Positions 23,755-32,056 of a stretch of 47,406 nucleotides of DNA are shown here, in pieces (the stretch's first letter is position 1; the number at the start of each line of letters is the position of its first letter). Below the pieces are notes generated by a model. It had not been told where the DNA came from. It saw only the letters and a program-made list of their open reading frames with translations, and made no database searches. Where the stretch lies: the NCBI GenBank assembly GCA_046160825.1, contig JBJXHC010000117.1:1-47406 (forward strand), written 5' to 3'. Made by a program: the position numbers and the translations under genes. The DNA comes from JBJXHC01 sp046160825. GTDB lineage: Bacteria; Bacteroidota; Ignavibacteria; UBA10030; UBA6906.

Positions 23755-24436
23755 GGAGACCCCTTTGTGATGTATGAGATGAAGTGATGAACATTGATCG
23801 TGTCAGAATGGCAACGCGGTAAGCACCGTATGCAAAGAATGGAGCCGCCAGCACATCAACCGTATAATGCACGTGTTGGATGAGGACGCACGCAGCCACG
23901 AGGACCGTAGCAATCAGGAGGAATATTCTCAATCGTCGATCTGTAGAAAACAGTGCAAGCAGAAACATGGTGGAGGTATGGCCGGAGAAGAACAGGTCTT
24001 TCGTCAATACTGCGTCGGTCCCAACGAAATATTCAACGAATGGATCCTTGAGGGCAATCATTGTCGTTGGAGGCTCAAGAGCAAGGAAGAACATCGCTCC
24101 CATGCGGAAAAGGGCCAGGATAACATATGTCTGCATTCCAGTCACGAGCCGTCGCGGCTGGCGACTGAAATACACCAGCGCAATCATCAGTCCGGAATAG
24201 ATGAGGACAAAGGTGTACCACGTAACGTCAACCGCAGGAAATAACTCAAGCACCGGATCCGGGACATGCACGCCCGGGCGCGCCTCAACATATTCAAGAA
24301 AGGTTGAGAGTTCCTTGACAGTGATAACAAAGCAAAGGACGGTGAGGAGAAATTCAATCCTCAAACGACGGTTGGCAAGAAGTTCTGCCCATGCCGCCTT
24401 GAACGAACCCCGGCCATTGGCGGTTGTTCCACTCAT
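23738..24436 (-). CDS. PAP2/sphingomyelin-synthase-like membrane protein
   Basis: 232 residues with about six membrane segments. The catalytic triad pattern of the sphingomyelin-synthase-like PAP2 subgroup is visible: SGHTSTMF (H153) and HVHYTVDVLAAP (H190 and D194). The usual PAP2 KxxxxxxRP motif is not seen. In eukaryotes this subgroup transfers phospho-head groups between lipids. The bacterial role is not established, so phosphatase or transferase of lipid head groups is inference. Its start overlaps the GH13 stop by 4 bases, and its end overlaps the TerC gene. Confidence 0.82.
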   Translation of the reverse strand: MSGTTANGRGSFKAAWAELLANRRLRIEFLLTVLCFVITVKELSTFLEYVEARPGVHVPDPVLELFPAVDVTWYTFVLIYSGLMIALVYFSRQPRRLVTGMQTYVILALFRMGAMFFLALEPPTTMIALKDPFVEYFVGTDAVLTKDLFFSGHTSTMFLLALFSTDRRLRIFLLIATVLVAACVLIQHVHYTVDVLAAPFFAYGAYRVAILTRSMFITSSHTSQRGLHGMDR

Positions 24437-26301
24437 TTCAGATTCCCGATGAGCAGATAGATCCCGGCACTCGACGGTGCGACTTCAATCTTCATATTCT
24501 CTTTCCATTGAATTCCCTCTCCCGTCATCAGGTTGCGGATTGCGCGCACGTCGTGCAACACGTGCTTGAAACGGGAAGGGTCCACGGTTTGGGCAGAACG
24601 GTTATTATTCGCTATAACCATAATACGCTCGCTTTCATGCAATCGGAAATAAACATACACTTCGTTTTCCGGAGAGAAATGAATAAGGCTGCCGAGCGCG
24701 AATGCTTTGTACGCTTTCCGGAGGTTCAGCAATTGTCGCGTGTGATCGAATAGCTCGTTCTCTTCCGCTGTGCGGTCTTCACGGATGAACGCGTTGCGTT
24801 CATCCCCCGGAAACCCTCCCGGGAAATCCTGGCGGATACTGCCGTGATCCTTCCCTCCTACCATTCCAATCTCAGTCCCATAGTACAGTTGTGGAATGCC
24901 CCGCGTCGTAAGGAGGAGCTCGAGTGCAAACTTCACGCGCTGTCTGTCTTCCCTTGACTGAAACATGATGCGACGGACATCGTGGTTATCAAGAAAAGTC
25001 ACCAGCCTTTCAGTATGTGGATAGAGAAAATCCTGCGTCAGCGTTTCAAACAAAGAATAAATGCTTGCGCTGTCATGGAAAACCCGACCCAGAGAGTAGA
25101 ACAGTCCGAAGTCGGTCACTGAAGGAAGCGTGGACGTGACGTTGGAAGGAAAGGAGCTCCCCTTCTGATACGGGGCGAGATAGAGCGGGTTACCGACCCA
25201 CACTTCGCCAACGATATTGAAAGCAGGATACTCTCGTGTGATCGCCGCGCACCAATCGGCGGCAAACTGTTGATCCATGTAGGGATACGTGTCCTCGCGA
25301 ATGCCGTCGATTCCGCTATATTCGATCCACCAGAGAGTGTTCTGCACGAGATATTTGTGTACGAATGGATTTCGCTGATTCAAATCGGGCATATGATCGG
25401 AGAACCAGCCGAGAGTTGCTTTCGATTTTGTGACCGAATCACTATGAATGTCGGTCAGCTCGATCTTTTCATGATGTGGCTTCTGATGATTCTCCACGGA
25501 ACCATTCAACCAGTCGGACATCGGAAGATCTTCCACCCACGGATGGCGGATACCGATGTGGTTGTTGACGTGATCCATGATCACCTTGAGTCCATGCGCA
25601 TGAGACGAATCGACAAACTGGCGGAACAACTCGTTCGTTCCGAAACGCGGATCAATGCGATACAGGTCGGTAACAGCATAGCCGTGGTAACTGGCGCGCC
25701 CGTTGTTCTCCACAAGAGGATTCGGCCAGAGCGCAGTTACTCCAAGATCCTGGAGATAGCCCAGGCTCTTTATCATTCCCTGAATATCACCGCCGTGCCG
25801 TTCATACGGTTTGGTGCGATCAACCTCGTCGGACATTCCTTCGACTGCATCGTTTTCGACATCACCATTCACGAACCGATCAGGAGTGATCAGGTATATC
25901 ACATCACTCGCATCGAAACCCTGGTGACGACCGGCGGAAGTCTGGCGGGATAAGAAGGAGTATTGAATGCTATCCGTCTCGTCGGCCGCGCGGAGAACGA
26001 GTGTGTATTCTCCAGGCAGTAGATTATCAGAGACCTCAACATCAAGAAAAATGTATGAAGGATTGGCAACACGATGAACACTGGTGATCTTCAGAGAGGG
26101 ATGGTTGAACGAGGCTGACACATCGGAGAGTTGCTCACCATACACCATGAGTTGTAGCGGCTGCCACTTCATGCCGATCCACCAATTGGGAGGTTCGACT
26201 TTTGAGATTTTCAGATCACCTGCAAGTACAGGGTGTGCCAGAAGAACAACACCAACAATTAGGAATAATATCGCAAGTAACCGCTGTTTCACAGACTTCA
26301 T
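24433..26301 (-). CDS. Secreted GH13 alpha-amylase/cyclomaltodextrinase-type glycosidase
   Basis: 622 residues with an N-terminal signal peptide (about residues 1-28, ending AHPVLAG). Next comes the Cyc-maltodext_N-type beta domain (residues 30-118, starting VEPPNWWIGM), then the (beta/alpha)8 GH13 barrel with region I VIMDHVNNH (240-248), region II GIREDT (nucleophile D337), region III NIVGEVWVG (acid/base E366) and region IV FLDNHD (D438). A C-terminal beta domain closes the protein. The closest description is a periplasmic or outer-surface neopullulanase/cyclomaltodextrinase for maltodextrin breakdown. Overlaps the M19 gene upstream and the PAP2 gene downstream by 4 bases each. Confidence 0.93.
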   Translation of the reverse strand: MKSVKQRLLAILFLIVGVVLLAHPVLAGDLKISKVEPPNWWIGMKWQPLQLMVYGEQLSDVSASFNHPSLKITSVHRVANPSYIFLDVEVSDNLLPGEYTLVLRAADETDSIQYSFLSRQTSAGRHQGFDASDVIYLITPDRFVNGDVENDAVEGMSDEVDRTKPYERHGGDIQGMIKSLGYLQDLGVTALWPNPLVENNGRASYHGYAVTDLYRIDPRFGTNELFRQFVDSSHAHGLKVIMDHVNNHIGIRHPWVEDLPMSDWLNGSVENHQKPHHEKIELTDIHSDSVTKSKATLGWFSDHMPDLNQRNPFVHKYLVQNTLWWIEYSGIDGIREDTYPYMDQQFAADWCAAITREYPAFNIVGEVWVGNPLYLAPYQKGSSFPSNVTSTLPSVTDFGLFYSLGRVFHDSASIYSLFETLTQDFLYPHTERLVTFLDNHDVRRIMFQSREDRQRVKFALELLLTTRGIPQLYYGTEIGMVGGKDHGSIRQDFPGGFPGDERNAFIREDRTAEENELFDHTRQLLNLRKAYKAFALGSLIHFSPENEVYVYFRLHESERIMVIANNNRSAQTVDPSRFKHVLHDVRAIRNLMTGEGIQWKENMKIEVAPSSAGIYLLIGNLK

Positions 26302-27524
26302 TTTTTCTGAAGTTCCCTGGCTGTCTGTTCCACTGCCGACCAGACCCTTAAGGTATTTTCAGAGCAGATCTTTTTGATATCGCCCTCTGAATAACCACTC
26401 TTGAGCAACTCGTAAATGAGATTAGGGTAGTAGGAAACATCCTTTAATCCTGTAGGGAGACTGTCGCCAACGCCATCAAAGTCCGACCCGAATCCGACGT
26501 GATCGATGCCGACCAGTTTCACAACGTGATCGATGTGTGCGACGACATCCGACACGTCCGCATGTTTGCGCGGGTTTTCCCTGCGATAGCGTTCGCCGAA
26601 TTCCTTTGCTTTCGGATCATCGGGCTTCAGATTCTTGTCGGCAATGAATTGTTTGAGCGCTTCGCGTGCCCGTGTTGTGGCCGTACGGTAGTCATCGCTC
26701 AGGAAGATCGATCCGAAATTGATCTGAATTACACCACCGTTTGATGCAAGGAGTTTTATCATTTCATCATCCATATTACGCTCCCATCCGGGTGTGAAGT
26801 GCCTGCACGATGAATGTGATGCAATGACCGGTGCCTTTGTAATACGCATGACTTGATAGAACGTGCTGTCGGAGACATGCGAGACATCGACCATGATGCC
26901 GACGCGGTTCATTTCTTCAATCACTTTCTTCCCAAACGGACTTAACCCGTCCCACATTCTCTCGGTGTCGTATGATGAATCGCAGATATGGTTGTTCTTC
27001 GAGTGCGTAAGTGTGATATATCGAATACCACGGTCATAGAAGTAGCGGATATTCTCGAGCTTCCCTTCAAGTGGCGCACCATTTTCCATCCCCATGGGAA
27101 GAGAAATAACGCCACGCTTGAACTGGTCCCGCACATCGTCCACCGAATACGCCATCGTAAACTTGTCGGGCCATTGAGTGGCGAATCCATTCACCATCGC
27201 GATCAAACTATCGGCAAAACTCTTCGCCCCGTCCTGTTCGTAGGACGATGGGACATAAATGGACATGAACGGCGCGCTTAACCCACCAGCCTTAGCCCGA
27301 ACATAATCGAAATCACCACCGGACGTACGGACCGAAATGTCTTCCATCTTGTCCGACAGACGGTAGGGTATGTCAACGTGGGTATCAATGATGATGATTT
27401 CTTGAGCGAGAGCATTTGCACGTTCGCGGAGTTCTGCATCAGATTTCTTGCCGCCAGACGGCCAAGCGGTCGCACCGGAGAGAAGAGAGAAAGTTATGAA
27501 GAGTGACAGTAACCGCGGTAACAT
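26298..27524 (-). CDS. Membrane dipeptidase (peptidase M19), exported
   Basis: 408 residues. Signal peptide about residues 1-20 (LLSLFITFSLLSGATA). The zinc-binding HVD motif follows (H49, D51), and further family motifs are NGAPLEG with Glu, GIRYITLTH, VDVSHVSD, ASHSSCRHF and HVGFGSDFDGVG. M19 enzymes hydrolyse dipeptides, including D-amino-acid-containing ones; here it is predicted to be periplasmic. It follows ettA by 3 bases and overlaps the GH13 start by 4 bases. Confidence 0.94.
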   Translation of the reverse strand: MLPRLLSLFITFSLLSGATAWPSGGKKSDAELRERANALAQEIIIIDTHVDIPYRLSDKMEDISVRTSGGDFDYVRAKAGGLSAPFMSIYVPSSYEQDGAKSFADSLIAMVNGFATQWPDKFTMAYSVDDVRDQFKRGVISLPMGMENGAPLEGKLENIRYFYDRGIRYITLTHSKNNHICDSSYDTERMWDGLSPFGKKVIEEMNRVGIMVDVSHVSDSTFYQVMRITKAPVIASHSSCRHFTPGWERNMDDEMIKLLASNGGVIQINFGSIFLSDDYRTATTRAREALKQFIADKNLKPDDPKAKEFGERYRRENPRKHADVSDVVAHIDHVVKLVGIDHVGFGSDFDGVGDSLPTGLKDVSYYPNLIYELLKSGYSEGDIKKICSENTLRVWSAVEQTARELQKK

Positions 27525-27527
27525 ACG

Positions 27528-29201
27528 CTAATTCCTCATGAGCTTTTTGTATCTGATCCGATGCGGCTGATCGGCTTCGATGCCGAGGCGACGTTTTCGA
27601 TCTTCTTCGTACATCGTGAAGTTGCCATCGAACAACGCCACCTTGCTGTCGCCTTCAAACGCAAGAATGTGGGTCACAACCCTGTCGAGAAACCACCGAT
27701 CGTGCGAAATGACAACGGCGCATCCGGCAAAATTCAGAATCGCTTCTTCAAGCGCGCGTAATGTATTGATGTCAAGGTCATTGGTCGGCTCGTCGAGCAA
27801 GAGCACATTTGCGCCGCCACGTAACACTTTGGCAAGATGAACGCGGTTGCGCTCTCCGCCGGAGAGCATGCTGATTTTCTTCTGCTGGTCCGTGCCACTG
27901 AAATTGAAACGTGCGACGTATGCACGCGAGTTCACCTCTCTTGTACCAAGCTGGATCAAATCATCTCCGCCGGAGATTTCCTCCCAGATGCTCTTCTCCG
28001 GGTCGAGTGGACGGCTCTGATCCACGTAACCGAGTTTCACTGTCTCGCCGATTCTGATCGTTCCCTTGTCCGGCGTTTCAGTCCCCGTGATCATCTTGAA
28101 GAGTGTCGTTTTTCCCGCTCCGTTCGGACCAATAATGCCGATGATGCCACCGGGAGGCAGGGCAAAGGTCATCTCCTCATACAGCAGGAGGTCACCATAC
28201 CCTTTTGCCACACCGTTTGCTTCAATCACCACCGTACCGAGACGCGGTCCCGGTGGGATATAAATTTCAATTTCGTCATTGCGCTTTTCCCCTTCCTCCG
28301 ACACCATTTTTTCGTACGCACTGATGCGCGCTTTGCTCTTTGCCTGGCGCCCTTTCGGGTTCATTCTCACCCATTCGAGTTCCTGTGCAAGTGCCCGCTG
28401 ACGCTTCGATTCCTGTTTCTCCTCAACGGCAAGTCGCTTCTGTTTCTGTTCCAGCCATGATGTGTAATTCCCCTCGAACGGAATTCCTTCACCGCGGTCA
28501 AGCTCAAGAATCCAGCCCGCGACATTGTCGAGGAAGTAGCGGTCATGCGTAACGGCAAGAACGGTTCCCTTGTACTGCGCAAGGTGCTGTTCGAGCCAGG
28601 CCACGGATTCGGCATCAAGGTGGTTTGTCGGTTCGTCAAGGAGCAATACATCCGGCTCCTGCAACATCAAGCGACAGAGAGCAACGCGGCGGCGTTCACC
28701 ACCGGAAATCACGGAGACAAGCGTGTCGCCGTCAGGACACCGCAACGCATCCATCGCCTGCTCAAGCTTGCTGTCGATGTCCCACGCATTCAGATGGTCG
28801 ATCTTTTCCTGCAGTTTCGATTGCTGTTCGAGCAGTGTATCAAAATCAGCGTCCGGCTCGGAGAACTTCGCGCTGATCGCCTCGTATTCCTTCACCAGCT
28901 TTATTGTCACGGCCACCCCTTCTTCAACAACTTGCCGAACCGTCTTGGTGGAGTCGAGTTCCGGCTCTTGGGACAAGTATCCGAATGTCATTCCCTTTTG
29001 TACCGTGATCTCTCCGATATAATCCTTGTCCAGACCGGCGATGATACGAAGCAGCGAACTCTTGCCTGCGCCGTTCAGACCAAGTACGCCGATCTTTGCA
29101 CCATAGAAAAACGAGAGGTAAATATCCTTGAGGACCTGTTTGTTGGGCTTGTAGACCTTGCTAAGCCCTACCATGGAAAAAATAATCTTATTGTCGCTCA
29201 T
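27528..29201 (-). CDS. ettA: Energy-dependent translational throttle protein EttA (ABC-F)
   Basis: Soluble ABC-F protein with two ATPase domains that binds the ribosomal E site and couples translation to ATP level. I start it at the ATG at 29201 (557 residues, matching EttA), preceded by AAAGGA. The frame open to 29291 adds non-homologous residues. The first Walker A is GLNGAGKS (41-48) with signature ISGGERRRVALC and LLLDEPTNHLDAESVAWLE. A basic linker follows (EWVRMNPKGRQAKSKARI, the arm region). The second Walker A is GPNGAGKT, with LSGGERNRVHLA and LLLDEPTNDLDI. Confidence 0.95.
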   Translation of the reverse strand: MSDNKIIFSMVGLSKVYKPNKQVLKDIYLSFFYGAKIGVLGLNGAGKSSLLRIIAGLDKDYIGEITVQKGMTFGYLSQEPELDSTKTVRQVVEEGVAVTIKLVKEYEAISAKFSEPDADFDTLLEQQSKLQEKIDHLNAWDIDSKLEQAMDALRCPDGDTLVSVISGGERRRVALCRLMLQEPDVLLLDEPTNHLDAESVAWLEQHLAQYKGTVLAVTHDRYFLDNVAGWILELDRGEGIPFEGNYTSWLEQKQKRLAVEEKQESKRQRALAQELEWVRMNPKGRQAKSKARISAYEKMVSEEGEKRNDEIEIYIPPGPRLGTVVIEANGVAKGYGDLLLYEEMTFALPPGGIIGIIGPNGAGKTTLFKMITGTETPDKGTIRIGETVKLGYVDQSRPLDPEKSIWEEISGGDDLIQLGTREVNSRAYVARFNFSGTDQQKKISMLSGGERNRVHLAKVLRGGANVLLLDEPTNDLDINTLRALEEAILNFAGCAVVISHDRWFLDRVVTHILAFEGDSKVALFDGNFTMYEEDRKRRLGIEADQPHRIRYKKLMRN

Positions 29202-29216
29202 GAATCCTTTGGTGAT

Positions 29217-29245
29217 AAAGTAGGAAATGCTTGTTGGGGGTACAA
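29217..29245 (-). promoter_or_regulatory. Possible sigma70-like promoter for the ettA operon
   Basis: Minus-strand TTGTAC (29245-29240) and TACTTT (29222-29217), 17 bases apart. The start would fall near 29210, giving a leader of about 10 bases containing AAAGGA. The -35 match is moderate. Confidence 0.5.
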
Positions 29246-29294
29246 TATATGGAAAATCGGCGTGGATTCCATCGGTCGGGGAAAGACTCAAGAG

Positions 29295-29337
29295 AAAACA
29301 AGAAACCCGCTGCGCGCCTTTACAACCACGCAGCGGG
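29295..29337 (-). terminator. Terminator after the DUF2911-TPR gene
   Basis: A 9-bp perfect stem CCCGCTGCG (29306-29314) / CGCAGCGGG (29329-29337) with a 14-base loop is followed on the minus strand by TTTCTTGTTTT. It lies 20 bases past the stop at 29358. Confidence 0.75.
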
Positions 29338-29357
29338 CTTCGTTCGAAGGTCAGTCG

Positions 29358-30404
29358 TTAGTTCTTCGTTTGCAGCTTCTTGAGAATGCCGCCAATGCGC
29401 ATCTTGTTCGTTTCATCCTTCACAAGTGAAAACGCTTTTGCGTAGCTCTCCTTTGCAAGTTTGGTGTCACCGTTTGCTTCGTGTGCTTCGCCCAGACTGT
29501 CATACACGTTCCAGGAATTTGGATAGTCCTTCGCATTCTTTTTGAAGAGCTCGACCGCTTCCTTGATCCTTCCTGCACCGAGGTGCTGGTACCCAAGCAT
29601 GTTGATGTCTGCCTCTGTTGCCAGCGTCATGGAGCGTGTGCGCAAGTCATCCGCTTCCTTCTGGCGTCCAAGCTTTTCCACAATGCCTGCCTTTGTCTGG
29701 AGATTGGTGAAGTTCTCGTTAATGGCAATGGATTGATCGACCCATGACAATGCCTCATCGAAGTTCGTGTTATTCTGTAGAGAATAGGCCGCTGCTTGAT
29801 TGAATCCTTGCCAGAAAAATCCTGCAAGTCCGCGCACATGGCTCTCTCGCGCATTGGCAATCACAATGGAGGGGATATCAAATTCCAGCTTGAATGCCAC
29901 CTTCAGTTTTTCCCATTGCATCACGACATCAACAGATTTGTCACTGAGATTGTCGAGCGTGTAGAGCAACCACTCTTGATGTTCGACAGGTTGTGGCTTC
30001 ACCTTGACACGAACAGCATCTTCGCCCTCTTTGTAAAAGAAACTTCCCCACGAGGTTGAGTTCTTGCTGAGAATGACCGTCCAGTCATTCATCGTGGGGA
30101 TCATGTGAAGGCCGTATGTACCCGCGGGAAGCAACTTGCCGCCAACCGTTGCATCATGCGAGAATGAAAGCGTCGTGTTCTCGTTTGCACCCGCACGCCA
30201 TACCTGATCATAGGGCACAAGATCGCCCCACACTTTGCGGTTCTTTATTCCCGGTTTGCTATACACAATAGTGACCTCCGAGATTCCCACAGTCTGCGAA
30301 ACACTCGCTTTCGGACTTGGTTGCGGGGTTTTCATCGCTGGAAATTGGGCCATGGCAATGGCATGCACCATTGCCAGAACACCAAGCAATATCAACCGTT
30401 TCAT
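29358..30404 (-). CDS. Exported DUF2911 protein with TPR repeats
   Basis: 348 residues from the ATG at 30404, chosen because AAGGAGGAG lies directly upstream; an in-frame ATG six codons earlier lacks a site. Signal peptide residues 1-19 (cleavage after AMA). DUF2911 follows (about residues 30-170: QTVGISEVTIVYSKPGIKNRKVWGDLVPYD, then WRAGANENTTLSFS, LPAGTYGLHMIP). The C-terminal half (about 215-345) has tetratricopeptide-like repeats (KEAVELFKKNAKDYPNSWNVYDSLGEA). DUF2911 is common in exported proteins of the Bacteroidota group and its function is unknown. The gene is transcribed alone, divergent from the lipoprotein gene. Confidence 0.88.
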   Translation of the reverse strand: MKRLILLGVLAMVHAIAMAQFPAMKTPQPSPKASVSQTVGISEVTIVYSKPGIKNRKVWGDLVPYDQVWRAGANENTTLSFSHDATVGGKLLPAGTYGLHMIPTMNDWTVILSKNSTSWGSFFYKEGEDAVRVKVKPQPVEHQEWLLYTLDNLSDKSVDVVMQWEKLKVAFKLEFDIPSIVIANARESHVRGLAGFFWQGFNQAAAYSLQNNTNFDEALSWVDQSIAINENFTNLQTKAGIVEKLGRQKEADDLRTRSMTLATEADINMLGYQHLGAGRIKEAVELFKKNAKDYPNSWNVYDSLGEAHEANGDTKLAKESYAKAFSLVKDETNKMRIGGILKKLQTKN

Positions 30405-30692
30405 AGCTCCTCCTTGTGACATTTGTGAGATTGAAGCCAGTACGTAAGATGAAAAGACCTACGGAATCAGACGTGAAAGGAAACAGAAAGTTGCAGGTTC
30501 GTTGACCCACTGCCACACTAACTCGTTGCGTGTCCCATCAGTGCCGCAGATCTTGTGGGCTGTTGTGGACACCCTGTCCGTTTTTTTCATCAAATTCATC
30601 TGTCACAATCACTATTCGTTTGGCACAGCGTTTGGCCTTGCTTATGGCAGAGTTTCTACTGCACATCAACAACATTCCACAGGAGACACCTC
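30405..30692. other. Divergent intergenic region, DUF2911 gene / lipoprotein gene
   Basis: 288 bases. It holds the strong ribosome site of the DUF2911 gene, a plus-strand promoter (30620-30648), and the AGGAG ribosome site of the lipoprotein gene. I find no convincing promoter toward the DUF2911 gene. Open frames in this gap overlap the promoters and have no recognisable product. Confidence 0.45.
30620..30648 (+). promoter_or_regulatory. Sigma70-like promoter for the small lipoprotein
   Basis: TTGGCA (30620-30625) and TATGGC (30643-30648), 17 bases apart, about 45 bases before the ATG at 30693. The -10 match is only moderate. Confidence 0.5.
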
Positions 30693-31214
30693 ATGACATA
30701 TACATTGCTTCTCGCCGCGCTCTTCCTTTCAGCACTCACGATTGGCTGCCAGGAAAACAGCATCACCGATTCCACCACTATGGTTCCAACAGCCGCTGCC
30801 AAGACAATCGTTGAACCGACATCTTCATCGGGAAAGATTGCTCTGCTTGGTATTATTGGAGCGGAAAAAGGGGACGACAAAGACCTTGAGCATAAGATTG
30901 TTGGTCAGATATCCTACAAGATTTCCGCTGAACCAAACACCAAGAAACAAACGCTACGAATCGGACTGGATATGGAGGCCGAGCTCATCCGCATAGATGA
31001 AGGTTCATCTGTGAAAATTGCCGGCGGTTCGATGGACCGGGTGACGATCTCCGACAAAGCAGGCGAGCAACTTGACAAGCGCTATCGCATCGAAACAAAA
31101 AATGGAATAATCGTCTTGCGCGTCCGACTCATGATAACTGAGAAAGAAGCCAGCCTTGACCGGATGTGGATTGAACGTCAGGGATTTGGCGATGGAACAT
31201 TGGCACACGACTAG
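30693..31214 (+). CDS. Small lipoprotein of unknown function
   Basis: 173 residues starting at the ATG at 30693 (AGGAG upstream). The frame is open from 30555, but the earlier part lies across the promoter. The N-terminus is a lipoprotein signal with lipobox LTIGC (C19). After a Ser/Thr-rich linker, residues 45-173 alternate hydrophobic and charged residues (KIVGQISYKISAEPN, LRIGLDMEAELIRID, GIIVLRVRLMITEKE), which suggests a beta-rich domain. I recognise no family. Single-gene transcript with its own promoter and a terminator shared with the FKBP gene. Confidence 0.75.
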   Translation: MTYTLLLAALFLSALTIGCQENSITDSTTMVPTAAAKTIVEPTSSSGKIALLGIIGAEKGDDKDLEHKIVGQISYKISAEPNTKKQTLRIGLDMEAELIRIDEGSSVKIAGGSMDRVTISDKAGEQLDKRYRIETKNGIIVLRVRLMITEKEASLDRMWIERQGFGDGTLAHD

Positions 31215-31230
31215 CCGGAGCCACTCAAGA

Positions 31231-31266
31231 AAAAATCCCGGCCTACGCGAGTAGGTCGGGATTTTT
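31231..31266. terminator. Bidirectional terminator between the lipoprotein and FKBP genes
   Basis: A 16-bp stem (31231-31246 with 31251-31266, one G-T pair) with loop GCGA. The arms end in runs of A and T, so it gives a T-run in both directions. It serves the convergent genes ending at 31214 (plus) and 31290 (minus). Confidence 0.92.
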
Positions 31267-31289
31267 GTGTTGCCACAACCAGATGACAT

Positions 31290-31988
31290 TTACTTGATCG
31301 AGAGGAGTTCCACTTCAAAAATGAGCACAGAGTTGGGGCCAATCGGTCCTGAGCCGTTTTCGCCGTAACCAAGGGAAGGTGGAATATACAATTCGTACTT
31401 CGAGCCAACTTCCATGAGTTGAAGCCCTTCTGTCCAACCGGCAATCACACCCGAGAGAGGAAATTCTGCGGGTTCATTACGATCATAGGAGCTGTCAAAC
31501 TTCGTCCCATCAATGAGCGTTCCTTTGTAGTGCGCTCTGACCGTTTGTTGTACTGTGGGCTTCGGTCCGCTCCCCTTGCTGAGAACCTTGTACTGCAATC
31601 CGCTCGCAGTTTCTATCACTCCCTCTTTCTTCTTGTTCTCCGCAAGCCACTCCATCCCCTTCTTCAGGCTGGCTTCTCCTTGCTTCCGGATATTTTCCAT
31701 CCGTTTTGTTGTCAGTTCTTGCTGGTACTCCATAAGACACTTCTCTGATTCCGAAGGCAATAGCATCCTGTCAGTTGAGTCGAGCTTTGCATCGATAAGG
31801 CCTTGCAGCAACGATGCGGGATCCATCTCTACGGAATCCCTGAGCATGTTCATACCAATATTGAGTCCGATGGCGTAGCTGACACTGTCACGCATGGTTT
31901 CGAGTTTTGTTACTCCAACCGGCTGGTCAGACTCCAGGCATCCGATGATGACGAGTGCAAGAATAACGGCGAGACTAAACGACTTCAT
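31290..31988 (-). CDS. FKBP-type peptidyl-prolyl isomerase, lipoprotein
   Basis: 232 residues. Lipoprotein signal with lipobox VIIGC (C17). The helical FKBP_N-type dimerisation region spans about residues 28-125 (DSVSYAIGLNIGMNMLRD), followed by the FKBP domain (about 130-232) with VRAHYKGTLIDGTKFDSSYDR, FPLSGVIAGWTEGLQLM and YIPPSLGYGENGSGPIGPNSVLIFEVELL. This is the FkpA/Mip layout: a periplasmic folding helper. RBS AAGGAA precedes the ATG. Confidence 0.94.
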   Translation of the reverse strand: MKSFSLAVILALVIIGCLESDQPVGVTKLETMRDSVSYAIGLNIGMNMLRDSVEMDPASLLQGLIDAKLDSTDRMLLPSESEKCLMEYQQELTTKRMENIRKQGEASLKKGMEWLAENKKKEGVIETASGLQYKVLSKGSGPKPTVQQTVRAHYKGTLIDGTKFDSSYDRNEPAEFPLSGVIAGWTEGLQLMEVGSKYELYIPPSLGYGENGSGPIGPNSVLIFEVELLSIK

Positions 31989-32056
31989 TGTGTTCCTTTC
32001 TTGTTTGATTGAATTTGTATGTTAGACTTCCACACTTATACTGAGAGCTTTGATAA

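Noticed and set aside
30619..30642. Sigma54-type promoter (TTGGCAC ... TTGC) before the small lipoprotein
   Set aside because: The distance between the GG and GC elements is off by at least one base, and a 17-base-spaced sigma70-like pair explains the site better.
30555..30692. Upstream extension of the small lipoprotein
   Set aside because: It crosses the predicted promoter, and the ATG at 30693 directly begins a proper lipoprotein signal with AGGAG in front.
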